Assembly (NCBI GenBank): GCA_964550895.1
Contig: CAZKAP010000008.1
Location: forward strand, 11,326-75,325
Length of the DNA stretch: 64,000 nucleotides
Direction: 5' to 3'
From: CAZKAP01 sp964550895
GTDB taxonomy: Bacteria > Bacteroidota > Bacteroidia > Flavobacteriales > Flavobacteriaceae
The translations under genes were made by a program, and so were the position numbers. Shown here one piece after another: positions 16,683 to 25,677 of this stretch (position 1 is the first letter of the stretch; every line of letters starts with the position of its first letter). The notes beneath the pieces were generated by a model. The model had not been told where the DNA came from. It was given only the letters and a program-made list of their open reading frames with translations, and made no database searches.

Positions 16683-17717
16683 CTATTCTATGGATTTATT
16701 TGCCAACTGACCGCAGGCCGCGTCGATATCACTCCCCCGCGATTTCCTCACCGTTACGGTGATCCCGGCTTGACGCAGTTCCCTGGCGTAGCGATCGACC
16801 CATTCAGAACCGGCCTGGACAAACTCCTCGTCCCCGATGGGGTTGTACTGAATCAGGTTTACCTTGGAAGGCACCCTTCTGCAATACCCGATCAGTGCAT
16901 GGACCGACTTGGGATTGTCATTGATGCCTTTCCACACTACGTATTCGAAGGTGATTCGGCTTTGCGTTGTGCGATACCAGTACACGAGCGCATCCATGAG
17001 TTCCGACAAGGGAAACTGCTCGTTAAAGGGCATAATGCCCGTCCGCACCTCATCTATGGCGGAATGCAGCGAAACGGCGAGCTGGAATCCCGTCCAGTCA
17101 TCGGCCAGGCGACGAACCATTTTCGGCACTCCCGAAGTCGAAACGGTGATTCGTTTTGCCGACATCCCCAGGCCTTTCGGGTCGGTGATACGCTCGATGG
17201 CCTTGATCAGGTTGGGGTAGTTCATCAGGGGTTCGCCCATACCCATGAAAACGATGTTGGAAAGTGGCCTTCCGTAAAAGGTCCGACTCTGCTGGTCGAT
17301 GGTAACGACCTGATCGTAGATTTCTCCCGGACTCAGGTTCCGCATCCGCTTGATCCTTGCAGTGGCGCAAAACCGGCAATTCAGGCTGCAACCCACCTGA
17401 CTGGAGACACAGGCCGTTGACCTCGTGTCGGTCGGGATCAGTACCGATTCAACCGTATTCCCATCGTGCAGGCGAACGGCGTTCTTAATGGTCCCATCCT
17501 CGCTTCGCTGCATGCGGTCCACGGCAATGGGGAGGATTTCAAAAGTCTGAGAAAGGAGATCCCTCAGCTCCCGCGAGAGGCTGGTCATCTGCTGAAAATC
17601 GTGAACCGACTTGCCCCACAACCATTCGTAGACCTGGTTCCCACGGTACGCAGGAGCCCCCGACTCCATGAAAAAGTCCCGGAGTTGTTGCAGGCTTAGC
17701 GACCGTATATCCTTCAA
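16683..17717 (-). CDS. rlmN: Dual-specificity 23S rRNA/tRNA adenine-C2 methyltransferase RlmN
   Basis: A radical-SAM enzyme that methylates C2 of A2503 in 23S rRNA and of A37 in some tRNAs. The 344-residue protein carries the iron-sulfur ligands CRFCAT in the context GCSLNCRFC (near 115), GMGEPLMNY (SAM region), and the C-terminal catalytic Cys in DIDAACGQL. The start is ATG 17717, 10 nt downstream of queA, so they are one transcript. Confidence 0.95.
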   Translation of the reverse strand: MKDIRSLSLQQLRDFFMESGAPAYRGNQVYEWLWGKSVHDFQQMTSLSRELRDLLSQTFEILPIAVDRMQRSEDGTIKNAVRLHDGNTVESVLIPTDTRSTACVSSQVGCSLNCRFCATARIKRMRNLSPGEIYDQVVTIDQQSRTFYGRPLSNIVFMGMGEPLMNYPNLIKAIERITDPKGLGMSAKRITVSTSGVPKMVRRLADDWTGFQLAVSLHSAIDEVRTGIMPFNEQFPLSELMDALVYWYRTTQSRITFEYVVWKGINDNPKSVHALIGYCRRVPSKVNLIQYNPIGDEEFVQAGSEWVDRYARELRQAGITVTVRKSRGSDIDAACGQLANKSIE

Positions 17718-17727
17718 AGCATCCGTC

Positions 17728-18777
17728 TTAGAGGATCAGCATGGCATCTCCGTAGGAGTAGAAACGATACTGTTCGAGTATCGCCTGCTTATAGGCCTTG
17801 TTCATCAGGTCGTGGCCCATAAAGGCAGAGACCATCATCAGGAGGGTAGACTTGGGCAGGTGGAAGTTCGTGATCATGCAGTCCGCTATACTGAATTCGT
17901 AGGGCGGGAAGATGAACTTATTGGTCCAGCCCTCGTAGGTATTCAGCGTCCGTTCCGAGGAAACCGCTGTTTCCAGGGATCGCATAACCGTGGTACCCAC
18001 GGCACACACTTTCTTCCTGCCCGCTTTGGCCTGATTCACGATGCGAACCGCCTTTTCGTCAATAATGAGTTCCTCGCTGTCCATTTTATGCTTGGACAGG
18101 TCTTCGACTTCGACCGGGTTAAACGTACCCAGTCCCACGTGGAGGGTCACCTCAGCGAAATGAATCCCCTTAATCTCCAGTCGCTTGAGCAGGTGCTTGG
18201 AAAAATGCAGTCCGGCTGTAGGAGCAGCCACGGCTCCCTCGTGCTTGGCGTAAATCGTCTGATAGCGTTCCTCATCGGAGGCCTCTACCTCCCTTTTGAT
18301 GTATTTCGGAAGCGGGGTTTCCCCGAGTTCGCGGAGCTTCCTTCGGAAATCGGCGTAGGAACCATCGTATAGGAACCTCAGGGTACGTCCCCGCGATGTG
18401 GTATTGTCAATGACTTCGGCCACCAGGCTTTCGTCATCGCCGAAATAGAGTTTATTGCCGATCCGGATTTTTCGGGCGGGATCCACCAGCACGTCCCACA
18501 GACGCTGATCCTGGTTCAGTTCCCTGAGCAAAAACACCTCTATCCTGGCCCCGGTTTTCTCCTTGTTCCCAAACAGTCGTGCAGGGAAGACCTTGGTATT
18601 GTTGAGTACCATGACATCTCCTTCTTCGAAATAGTCAATCAAATCCTTGAACATGCGGTGCTCTATGGTGCCCTCGGCGCGATTGATCACCATAAGCCTG
18701 GACTCATCCCGGTGATCCGCGGGATATTCAGCCAGCAATTCCTTGGGTAATTGAAAATTGAAGTTGGATAATTTCAT
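17728..18777 (-). CDS. queA: S-adenosylmethionine:tRNA ribosyltransferase-isomerase QueA
   Basis: Moves the ribosyl group of SAM to 7-aminomethyl-7-deazaguanine in tRNA during queuosine synthesis. The 349 residues have the family length and typical motifs: YPADHRDESRLMV near the start, VLNNTKVFPARL, the HVGLGTF core, and TNFHLPKSTLLMMVSAF at the C-terminal part. It is preceded by a good promoter (18841-18872) and followed by rlmN; both proteins use SAM and act on RNA. Confidence 0.96.
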   Translation of the reverse strand: MKLSNFNFQLPKELLAEYPADHRDESRLMVINRAEGTIEHRMFKDLIDYFEEGDVMVLNNTKVFPARLFGNKEKTGARIEVFLLRELNQDQRLWDVLVDPARKIRIGNKLYFGDDESLVAEVIDNTTSRGRTLRFLYDGSYADFRRKLRELGETPLPKYIKREVEASDEERYQTIYAKHEGAVAAPTAGLHFSKHLLKRLEIKGIHFAEVTLHVGLGTFNPVEVEDLSKHKMDSEELIIDEKAVRIVNQAKAGRKKVCAVGTTVMRSLETAVSSERTLNTYEGWTNKFIFPPYEFSIADCMITNFHLPKSTLLMMVSAFMGHDLMNKAYKQAILEQYRFYSYGDAMLIL

Positions 18778-18840
18778 GTAGGTGCAATTTTTTTTGTGCC
18801 TATTGCCGTGTTCTGCTTGACTTTTTCAGTAAAATGTGCG

Positions 18841-18872
18841 CAAAGATACGATGCCTGTATAGGCCTTGTCAA
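18841..18872 (-). promoter_or_regulatory. Promoter of the queA-rlmN operon
   Basis: On the minus strand TATCTTTG (18841-18848) matches TAnnTTTG, and a TTG at 18870-18872 stands 21 nt upstream as the -33 element. Both Bacteroidota promoter parts are present with acceptable spacing. Confidence 0.6.
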
Positions 18873-18911
18873 GTATCCTTGCAACTTCCTGGATATGGGG
18901 GCGACCGCCAC

Positions 18912-20168
18912 CTACCCGTCTATCGCTTGTATCCGGAATCCCAGTGATGTATAATCGCGCCAGAAACCCGGGTAGGATTTGCTTACTACTTCTGGATCAC
19001 GTATGCCCAGGGGCACCAAAAACGCCAAAGGCGCAAATGCCATCGCCATGCGGTGATCGTCATAGGTATCGATCCATACCTCAGCCTTCAGCTGGCCCGC
19101 GAAGGGCTCCAGAATCAGGGATTCGCTGTCGGTGCGGACGATGCCCCCCAACTTCCCGATTTCCGTTTTCAGTGCCAGGAGACGGTCGGTTTCCTTGATG
19201 GGCAGGGTGTGCAGGCCCTTGAGGTGACAAGGGCGACCCAGCCCGAGGCAACTTACGGCTATGGTCTGTGCGATATCCGGCGCGTCTGAAAGGTCAAGTT
19301 CCAGTGGTTCCCGGGACGCTTCCTTCGTTTTTCGAAGGCTCAGCGTGTGTTCCGAAAAATCACTCTCCACTCCGAAATCCCTGAAAATCCGGATCAGTCG
19401 GCTGTCTCCCTGCAGTGAATCCGGATGGAAGGATGCCAAATCCAGCCGACTCCCAGTTGGCGCCAGGGCCAGAAGACTGTAGTAGTAACTGGCTGCGCTC
19501 CAGTCGGATTCCACCCGCAGGGTTCGCCTGCCTGCCTGCTCCAAAGGCGCCACCCGGATCCGGTTCCCCTCGAATGAGACCGAAACTCCCACCCGGCGCA
19601 GCAGGGCCAGTGTCATCTCTACATAGGGAACCGAGGTGAGACGGCCTTGCAGACTGAGGGTCAGACCCCCGGGCCATTTCGGCGCTGATAAGAGCAGGGC
19701 ACTGATATACTGGCTGCTGACATCGGCCCGGATCTCCACTTCGTTTCGAACCGGAGTCCGTCCGCTGATTTGCAAGGGAGGGTATCCCGGCTCACCCAAA
19801 TATTCGATACGGCTACCGAGCTGTCGCAATGCTTCGACCAGTATGCCAATGGGCCGCTGAGTCATGCGCCTGGAACCCGTGAGTACCACCTCCCGTCCTT
19901 CGGTAGTGGCAAAATAGGCCGTCAGAAACCGCATGGCGGTACCGGCGTGATGGATGTCGACCGTGCCCCCGGTTTCCTTCATGCCGCCGAGCATATATCG
20001 GGTATCGTCGGAGTCCGAAAGGTTTTCTATGACCAGTTCGGGAAAATGCCCCTGCAGCAGCAACATCCGGTTGCTCTCGCTCTTTGACCCCGGCAGCTGT
20101 ACACGTCCCGACAGCAGCCCTTCCCTGTCGGGATAAACCAAACGGATGGCCTTCGATCGGTCGTTCAT
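18912..20168 (-). CDS. aroA: 3-phosphoshikimate 1-carboxyvinyltransferase (EPSP synthase)
   Basis: Sixth step of the shikimate pathway: joins PEP and shikimate 3-phosphate. The 418 residues contain LPGSKSESNRMLLL near residue 25 (substrate-binding Lys/Ser/Arg), HAGTAMRFLTAYFA (PEP-loop variant of the usual NAGTAMR), KETDRL, and DDHRMAMAFAPL at the C-terminus. His stands where many homologues have Asn in the NAGT motif. The gene shares one base with the end of the MazG-like gene (TGATG), so it is the last gene of the rsgA-dtd-mazG-aroA unit. Confidence 0.93.
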   Translation of the reverse strand: MNDRSKAIRLVYPDREGLLSGRVQLPGSKSESNRMLLLQGHFPELVIENLSDSDDTRYMLGGMKETGGTVDIHHAGTAMRFLTAYFATTEGREVVLTGSRRMTQRPIGILVEALRQLGSRIEYLGEPGYPPLQISGRTPVRNEVEIRADVSSQYISALLLSAPKWPGGLTLSLQGRLTSVPYVEMTLALLRRVGVSVSFEGNRIRVAPLEQAGRRTLRVESDWSAASYYYSLLALAPTGSRLDLASFHPDSLQGDSRLIRIFRDFGVESDFSEHTLSLRKTKEASREPLELDLSDAPDIAQTIAVSCLGLGRPCHLKGLHTLPIKETDRLLALKTEIGKLGGIVRTDSESLILEPFAGQLKAEVWIDTYDDHRMAMAFAPLAFLVPLGIRDPEVVSKSYPGFWRDYTSLGFRIQAIDG

Positions 20169-20497
20169 CAGGGGTTCAGTTTGGGGTTCGATCGGTGCCG
20201 GTCCTTATCCCGTTGCGACTTCTTCGCCATTTTTCGGTCGAAGGCCTCCTGCAGGTCGATACCGGTCTGATTGGCCAGGCAGAGCACCACGAAAACCACA
20301 TCGGCTAACTCCTCGCCCAGATCCTTTTCCCTGTCCGATTCCTTTTCGCTCTGCTCGCCGTACCTCCTTGCGATGATCCGGGCCACTTCCCCCACCTCTT
20401 CCGTAAGCTGGGCCATATTCGTCAGTTCATTAAAATAGCGCACTCCAAACTCCTGGATCCAATCGTCCACGGCCTTCTGCGAATGTCGTAAGTCCAT
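20168..20497 (-). CDS. MazG-like nucleotide pyrophosphohydrolase
   Basis: A 109-residue all-alpha NTP pyrophosphatase-type protein. The Mg2+-binding motif is visible as TEEVGEVARII (near 32) and EELADVVFVV (near 63), giving the ExxE...ExxD ligands. Such single-domain enzymes hydrolyse non-canonical or excess (d)NTPs; the substrate here is unknown. It begins directly after dtd and shares one base with aroA. The C-terminal 15 residues are basic and probably disordered. Confidence 0.85.
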   Translation of the reverse strand: MDLRHSQKAVDDWIQEFGVRYFNELTNMAQLTEEVGEVARIIARRYGEQSEKESDREKDLGEELADVVFVVLCLANQTGIDLQEAFDRKMAKKSQRDKDRHRSNPKLNP

Positions 20498-20950
20498 TTA
20501 TTCCTTGTTTTTACTGTCGATCATAATGGTAACCGGCCCGTCATTGATCAGGCTGACCTGCATATCGGCTCCGAATACTCCGGCCGGGATCTCGCGGTTC
20601 ATGAGCTTCCGCAACTCCGCACGGAAGCGATCATATAGTGGCTCGGCCTGCCTACCTTCGGCAGAACGGCTGTAGGATGGCCGGTTGCCTTTTCGAGTAG
20701 AGGCGTGAAGGGTAAACTGGCTGATCAACAACACCTCTCCTCCCATTTCGATCACCGACCGGTTCATTACCCCGTTATCATCGGGGAAAACACGGAGGTT
20801 TAGCAGCTTTTTGACCAGCCATGGAATGTCCTCGTCCCCATCTGCATTCTCTATGCCCAGGAAAACCAGTAGCCCGGGTCCTATGTGGCCTGTGGCGACC
20901 CCGTCGGAAACCACAGAGGCTTCTCGAACTCGCTGAAGCAAAACCCTCAT
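20498..20950 (-). CDS. dtd: D-aminoacyl-tRNA deacylase
   Basis: Removes D-amino acids wrongly attached to tRNA. The 150-residue protein has both family motifs of the active site: SQFTLHA (near 78) and NDGPVTI (near 138, the Gly-cisPro carrying region). Its ATG overlaps the rsgA stop as ATGA, and the MazG-like gene follows with no gap. The unit therefore groups translation quality control, ribosome maturation and nucleotide clean-up. Confidence 0.95.
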   Translation of the reverse strand: MRVLLQRVREASVVSDGVATGHIGPGLLVFLGIENADGDEDIPWLVKKLLNLRVFPDDNGVMNRSVIEMGGEVLLISQFTLHASTRKGNRPSYSRSAEGRQAEPLYDRFRAELRKLMNREIPAGVFGADMQVSLINDGPVTIMIDSKNKE

Positions 20951-21903
20951 TCGCCCAAACCTTTATACGGATCTATGCGGTAGGTATCTTCCTCGTTCTG
21001 AACAATCTGCAGGTAACTGTAATAGCGGGTCTCCGATATTTCACCATCCTCGACGGCCTGCTTGATGGCGCATTGGGGTTCATCCATATGCAGGCAATTG
21101 TTAAACTTGCAGTCCTCTTTCCTCTTCAGGATTTCGGGAAAGTAATCCCCTACTTCGTCCGGCTCCATATCCACGACCCCGAAACCCCGTATGCCCGGGG
21201 TATCGATAATCTTGGCCCCAAAGCTCAGGTCGTGCATTTCGGCAAAGGTGGTCACATGCTGGCCCTGACGATGATAATCGGAAATATCCCCGGTACGCAG
21301 GGACAGGCCGGGTTCCAGGGCATTGATCAGAGTCGATTTTCCAACACCCGAGTGGCCGGCGAACATATTGACCTTGCCCTTCATCATATCCTTTAGAAGT
21401 CCTACTCCCCGTCCATCCTCAACGGATGTGGCCAGTACCGGGTATCCAACGCGTTCGTATATGGCCTCCCACCCTTTGAGCTGTTCCAGTTCGTCTTTGC
21501 TGTACATGTCGGTTTTGGTGAAAAGCAGTACGGCGGGAACTTCATAAGCCTCTGCAGTGGCCAGGAAACGGTCCACGAAAATCGGATAGGTCACGGGATT
21601 GCTTAGGGTGACCGCCACGAATACCTGGTCGATATTGGCCGCGATAATGTGCAGTTGGGCGGAAAGCTTCACGGACTTGCGGACGATGTAGTTTTTACGG
21701 TCTTCAATATCGGTGATAATGCCGATTTCCTCGTCCCCCTTCTTCTCCAGTTCGATATTTACCCAGTCGCCCACGGCCACCGGATTGGTGCTTCGGAGTC
21801 CCTGTATTCTGAATTTCCCCTTGATGCGCGAGGCATGGGTCCGACCATCTTCGGTCCTGACCTCGTACCAGCTTCCTGTAGATCTGTATACTAATCCCCG
21901 CAT
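20947..21903 (-). CDS. rsgA: Ribosome small-subunit maturation GTPase RsgA
   Basis: A circularly permuted GTPase that checks late 30S assembly. The 318 residues show an OB-fold at the N-terminus (about 1-70), G4 as FTKTDM, then G1 as GHSGVGKSTLIN (near 175), G3 DTPGIRGFG, and a C-terminal zinc knuckle with Cys/His in CKFNNCLHMDEPQC. The start is ATG 21903; a near-match -7 box (TATCTTTA) lies about 30 nt upstream. It leads the rsgA-dtd-mazG-aroA unit. Confidence 0.95.
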   Translation of the reverse strand: MRGLVYRSTGSWYEVRTEDGRTHASRIKGKFRIQGLRSTNPVAVGDWVNIELEKKGDEEIGIITDIEDRKNYIVRKSVKLSAQLHIIAANIDQVFVAVTLSNPVTYPIFVDRFLATAEAYEVPAVLLFTKTDMYSKDELEQLKGWEAIYERVGYPVLATSVEDGRGVGLLKDMMKGKVNMFAGHSGVGKSTLINALEPGLSLRTGDISDYHRQGQHVTTFAEMHDLSFGAKIIDTPGIRGFGVVDMEPDEVGDYFPEILKRKEDCKFNNCLHMDEPQCAIKQAVEDGEISETRYYSYLQIVQNEEDTYRIDPYKGLGE

Positions 21904-22013
21904 GGGACGTTATGGTTTAATAGATCGTAAAGATATAATGCCCTTATCAATAATCTGGCCGAAAGCTAGTACCTTAGTTCGCAGTCATTAATTCTTAAAC
22001 CATTACTATTAGC

Positions 22014-22454
22014 ATGAAAACCCTAAAAATCGCATTTTGCCTGGCTCTGGCCGCTATTGGATTTAGCTCGGCTCAGGAGTACAAAGTAGTCACCAGTGTG
22101 GAATCCATCGTTCCGAACGGACTTGGACGATCCCGCATCGTCATGGCCAATGAAGCAAAGGACTACAAGGAGTACACCTCGACCCAGACCGAGGATGACA
22201 ACACCCGGAATAAGTCCAAGCGCAGTGAAATCCGCGTGAAAGACTTCGATGAGACCAAGCTCCTGAACTTTTACAACATTGCCGGCATACGCTTTCAGAA
22301 CATCGCGGCCAATGATGCCCTGATTTCCTCTATGCTTACCGATATGACTGCCCAGGGATGGGAACTGGCTTTCGTGACCAGTGCGGTCGAAGCCGAGGCC
22401 GGAAAAGGAGACGGTCAGGGGATATTCATCACCCGATATATTTTCAGAAAATAG
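22014..22454 (+). CDS. Small secreted DUF4177-like protein
   Basis: A 146-residue protein with a clear signal peptide (cleavage after about residue 20, FSSAQ). The mature part starts with EYKVVTSVES and ends with a GWELAFVTS segment and a final strand, which is the DUF4177 pattern of YKVV...GWEL. The middle is charged and low in hydrophobics. No function is known. It is a single gene, divergent from rsgA, and closed by a strong terminator. Confidence 0.7.
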   Translation: MKTLKIAFCLALAAIGFSSAQEYKVVTSVESIVPNGLGRSRIVMANEAKDYKEYTSTQTEDDNTRNKSKRSEIRVKDFDETKLLNFYNIAGIRFQNIAANDALISSMLTDMTAQGWELAFVTSAVEAEAGKGDGQGIFITRYIFRK

Positions 22455-22476
22455 GACAACTTCCTTTTGCTGATTG

Positions 22477-22516
22477 AGCCGGCCCGGTATTTCAACCATC
22501 GGGCCGGCTTTTTTTT
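22477..22516 (+). terminator. Rho-independent terminator after the DUF4177-like gene
   Basis: A perfect 10-bp stem (AGCCGGCCCG at 22477-22486, its complement at 22500-22509) closes a 13-nt loop and is followed by a run of seven T. It is oriented for the plus-strand gene. Confidence 0.9.
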
Positions 22517-22543
22517 ACCGGTTTGTCCCCCTGCCGGGAAGTT

Positions 22544-23632
22544 CTATTCGTGTCCCTGGATAATGCGCTCCTGGTGGTTAATGGATTCCTGGTGAATGGC
22601 CTTGAACATGCGCAGCACGAATTCCTCGCTGAGGCCACGCTGCTCCCCTTCCAGGATCATGTTTCCGAGTATGCTGTTCCAGCGGTTGGTCTGCAGGACG
22701 GCAACGTTGTGATCCTTCTTGAGCTGACCGATCCCATCCGACACTCTCATCCGCTTACCCAGCAAGTCGATCAGCTGGGTGTCGACCACGTCAATTTCGG
22801 CCCTCAGGCGGTTCAGCTGCTTTTGATATTCCTCCTGTGGATCGTTCTCCTTCCGGATCCTAAGGTCCTGCATGATCTGTACCAGTCGCACAGGTGTCAC
22901 CTGCTGGGCTGCGTCACTCCAGGCGTTATCCGGATCCCTGTGTGTCTCGATCATCAGGCCATCGAAATTCAGGTCCAGGGCCGTTTGAGACACGTCAAAA
23001 ACCAAATCCCGCCTGCCGGTTATATGGCTAGGATCGTTGATGATCGGAAGGTCCGGGAACCGGCCCTGCAACTCAATGGGCAACTGCCATTCGGGCATGT
23101 TCCGGTATTTGGTCTTCTGGTAGGTGGAGAAGCCCCGGTGTATTACGCCCAGCTTTTTGATGTCGGCCTTATGCAAGCGCTCGACGGCTCCCAGCCAGAG
23201 CGGAAGGTCGGGATTAACCGGGTTCTTGACCAGCACCACCTTGTCCGTGCCCCGGAGTGCATCGGCTATATCCTGAACGATAAACGGGCTCACGGTCGAT
23301 CGGGCGCCGATCCAAAGCAAGTCGATATCGTGTTCCAGTGCCATGTCCACATGGGTCTTGTTGGCTACTTCAGTGGCCGTGAGCAAGCCCGTTTCCTCCT
23401 TCACGCGCTTCAACCAGTTCAGGCCCAGTGCTCCGACCCCTTCAAAGTTTCCCGGACGGGTACGGGGCTTCCAAATACCCGCGCGGTAGTAGGTCACATC
23501 GGTATCCTTCAGGGCATGGGCTATATCCATGACCTGTTCTTCGGTCTCGGCACTGCAGGGACCTGCAATGACCAGGGGGTGCGGCAGGTTCAGGTCGTCC
23601 AGCCACTTGCGCATTTGCTCGTTGTTTTCCAT
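22544..23632 (-). CDS. Bifunctional DAHP synthase / chorismate mutase
   Basis: A fusion of the first shikimate-pathway enzyme with the branch-point mutase. Residues about 1-260 form a type I-beta DAHP synthase (IAGPCSAET near 22, KPRTRPGNFEG, GARSTVS, SHITGRRDL). Residues about 268-362 form an AroQ chorismate mutase (LRAEIDVVDTQLIDLLGKR). In such fusions the mutase domain commonly also acts as the allosteric sensor for prephenate. It begins at the base after the tyrA stop and is the last gene of the aromatic operon. Confidence 0.93.
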   Translation of the reverse strand: MENNEQMRKWLDDLNLPHPLVIAGPCSAETEEQVMDIAHALKDTDVTYYRAGIWKPRTRPGNFEGVGALGLNWLKRVKEETGLLTATEVANKTHVDMALEHDIDLLWIGARSTVSPFIVQDIADALRGTDKVVLVKNPVNPDLPLWLGAVERLHKADIKKLGVIHRGFSTYQKTKYRNMPEWQLPIELQGRFPDLPIINDPSHITGRRDLVFDVSQTALDLNFDGLMIETHRDPDNAWSDAAQQVTPVRLVQIMQDLRIRKENDPQEEYQKQLNRLRAEIDVVDTQLIDLLGKRMRVSDGIGQLKKDHNVAVLQTNRWNSILGNMILEGEQRGLSEEFVLRMFKAIHQESINHQERIIQGHE

Positions 23633-24514
23633 TTACTCTGATGTTTTGGTCAGGGGAATCCCCTCCAGTATCCGTTTGATTTGGTTAATATGCTTCATGC
23701 TGGCGTGTATGGAATCGAAGTCATCGGCTTCCATACGCCTCCTGAATTCCTCGAGGTTAGCGATATAACGGTCGAGGGTCTTGAGCACGAACTTTTTGTT
23801 CTGTCGAAAGATCGGTGCCCACATATCGGGCGAACTCTTGGCCAGGCGAACCGTACTTTCGAATCCGCTGCCCGCCATGTCAAAAATATCGCGTTCGTTT
23901 TCCTCTTCCTCCATCACCGTCTTTCCCAACATGAAGGAACTGATGTGGGAAAGATGAGAAACGAAGGCAATGTGCTTATCGTGCGCTGCGGGATTCATAT
24001 ACCGTATGCGCATCCCGATCTGCCTAAACAGCTCCAGCCCTCGCTCCTGCAGGGCAAAGGCGGTTTTCTCGACCTCACAGATGATCTGTGTTTTCCCCTC
24101 GTACAAATTGTCGATGGCCGCATGCGGGCCCGAATACTCGGTTCCCGCAATGGGATGGCAACTGAGATAATTCCGCCTCCTGGGATGCCCGGCCACGGCC
24201 TCGCAAAGAGCCAGTTTGGTAGATCCGGCGTCCATGACCAGACATTCGTCCCTTACACTATCCAGCACCCTGGGCAGCAGCGTCAGCAAGGCGTCCACCG
24301 GCACACAGAGCAGCAGGGCATCCATGCGTTCCAGATCGGAAAAATCGAAGGTGTCCTCCACCAGCCCGAGCTCCAGCGCCTGTTCCAGGTTACCGGCATC
24401 CTGGTCCATGCCATAGAAGTGAAACGAATCCGATACCCTGCGCAGAGATCGGGCATACGAACCGCCGATCAGCCCTACGCCAATAATTCCTATATGCTTG
24501 ATCACCCCGGTCAT
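23633..24514 (-). CDS. tyrA: Prephenate dehydrogenase
   Basis: Oxidative decarboxylation of prephenate to 4-hydroxyphenylpyruvate, committing to tyrosine. The 293-residue protein has a Rossmann motif GVGLIGGSYARSL (near 11), the catalytic His region HPIAGTEYSGP (near 118), and a helical C-terminal dimer domain. There is no ACT or mutase domain, so direct tyrosine feedback through those is not expected. It overlaps the aminotransferase by 4 nt and touches the DAHP synthase gene. Confidence 0.93.
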   Translation of the reverse strand: MTGVIKHIGIIGVGLIGGSYARSLRRVSDSFHFYGMDQDAGNLEQALELGLVEDTFDFSDLERMDALLLCVPVDALLTLLPRVLDSVRDECLVMDAGSTKLALCEAVAGHPRRRNYLSCHPIAGTEYSGPHAAIDNLYEGKTQIICEVEKTAFALQERGLELFRQIGMRIRYMNPAAHDKHIAFVSHLSHISSFMLGKTVMEEEENERDIFDMAGSGFESTVRLAKSSPDMWAPIFRQNKKFVLKTLDRYIANLEEFRRRMEADDFDSIHASMKHINQIKRILEGIPLTKTSE

Positions 24515-25677
24515 GAAATCTTGATTTGCGAGCGCTCTATGCGTGCTATGGCCTCCTCCATTCTCTCACGGGGCACACATAAAGAGAACCGGATATATCC
24601 CTCTCCCAGGGAACCGAAAACGGTACCCGGAGCCGCAAAAAGATGATGATCGTGTAGTAGGTGGTCAGAGAACTCCTCGGATCCCGGCGCCCCTTGCGGC
24701 AATCGGGCCCACACGAACATGCCCGCGGTATCGGTCTCGTAGTCCAGTCCGAGCAGGTCACAGAGCTGTAGCGTGCGCTCTTTTCGGGCCCGGTATTCCG
24801 TATTGAGTGCTTCGTACCAGTCCACGTTGGAGTTCAGCGCCCGGATTGCGCCGGCCTGCAAGGCACGGAACATGCCCGAATCCATGTTGCTTTTCACCTT
24901 TAATGCGGCCTGAATCACACCGGGTGCGCCCACCAGCATCCCCATACGCCAACCGGCGAGGTTGAAGGTTTTGCTCAGGCTATTTAGTTCCACGGCGCCC
25001 TCGGACGCACCCGGAACCGATAACAGACTAACCGGTTGATCATTGAGTACAAACGCATAAGGATTATCGTTGACCAGCAGTATATCGTAGCGGCGGCAGA
25101 ACTCCCAGAGCCGTGACAACTGCTCTGCACTGGCCACGGCTCCCGTGGGCATGTGGGGATAATTCACCCACATGATCTTCACCCCTGCGGGATTCCTGCT
25201 CTCCAGGTTCTGGAGGTCCGGGAAGTATCCGTTTTCCGCAAGCAGGGGGTATTCTTCCACTTCGGCCTGCATCAATTGTGCAACCGAACGATAAGTCGGA
25301 TATCCGGGATTAGGAATCCACACCCTGTCACCGGGGTCGAGATAAGCCATGCTGAGGTGCATAATCCCCTCCTTGGAACCCATCAGGGGCAATACCTGAG
25401 TGTCCCGGTCCAGCGAAACTCCGAACCGGTCGCCATAGAAACCGGATATGGCCTCCCGGAACTCCGGTATGCCGGTATAGGGTTGATATTGATGTACCCC
25501 GCTCTCAGAGAGAGCAAGCCTCATCGCATCGACAATACCGGGATCGGGTAACAGGTCCGGACTTCCGATCCCGAGGTTAATAACGGGTTTCCCCTCGGCC
25601 AGCAGCTTTCGCACTTCCCTCAACTTATGAGAAAAGTAGTATTCCTTAACGGTCTCGAGTCTCTTGGCAGTTTTCAT
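24511..25677 (-). CDS. Class I/II PLP aminotransferase of the aromatic operon
   Basis: A 388-residue fold-type I aminotransferase. The PLP Lys lies in SLSKTFNLAGWR (near 233), with the NYPHMPTG and NDNPYAF segments (the latter with the PLP-contacting Asn/Asp/Tyr) and a C-terminal Arg in YIRFSL. Lying between pheA and tyrA with 4-nt overlaps on both sides, it most probably transaminates phenylpyruvate and hydroxyphenylpyruvate, or prephenate. An LL-diaminopimelate-type activity cannot be excluded from sequence alone. Confidence 0.85.
   Translation of the reverse strand: MKTAKRLETVKEYYFSHKLREVRKLLAEGKPVINLGIGSPDLLPDPGIVDAMRLALSESGVHQYQPYTGIPEFREAISGFYGDRFGVSLDRDTQVLPLMGSKEGIMHLSMAYLDPGDRVWIPNPGYPTYRSVAQLMQAEVEEYPLLAENGYFPDLQNLESRNPAGVKIMWVNYPHMPTGAVASAEQLSRLWEFCRRYDILLVNDNPYAFVLNDQPVSLLSVPGASEGAVELNSLSKTFNLAGWRMGMLVGAPGVIQAALKVKSNMDSGMFRALQAGAIRALNSNVDWYEALNTEYRARKERTLQLCDLLGLDYETDTAGMFVWARLPQGAPGSEEFSDHLLHDHHLFAAPGTVFGSLGEGYIRFSLCVPRERMEEAIARIERSQIKIS

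Noticed and set aside
22523..23641. 372-codon plus-strand frame opposite the DAHP synthase/chorismate mutase
   Set aside because: Mirror of a strongly conserved gene; no family features.
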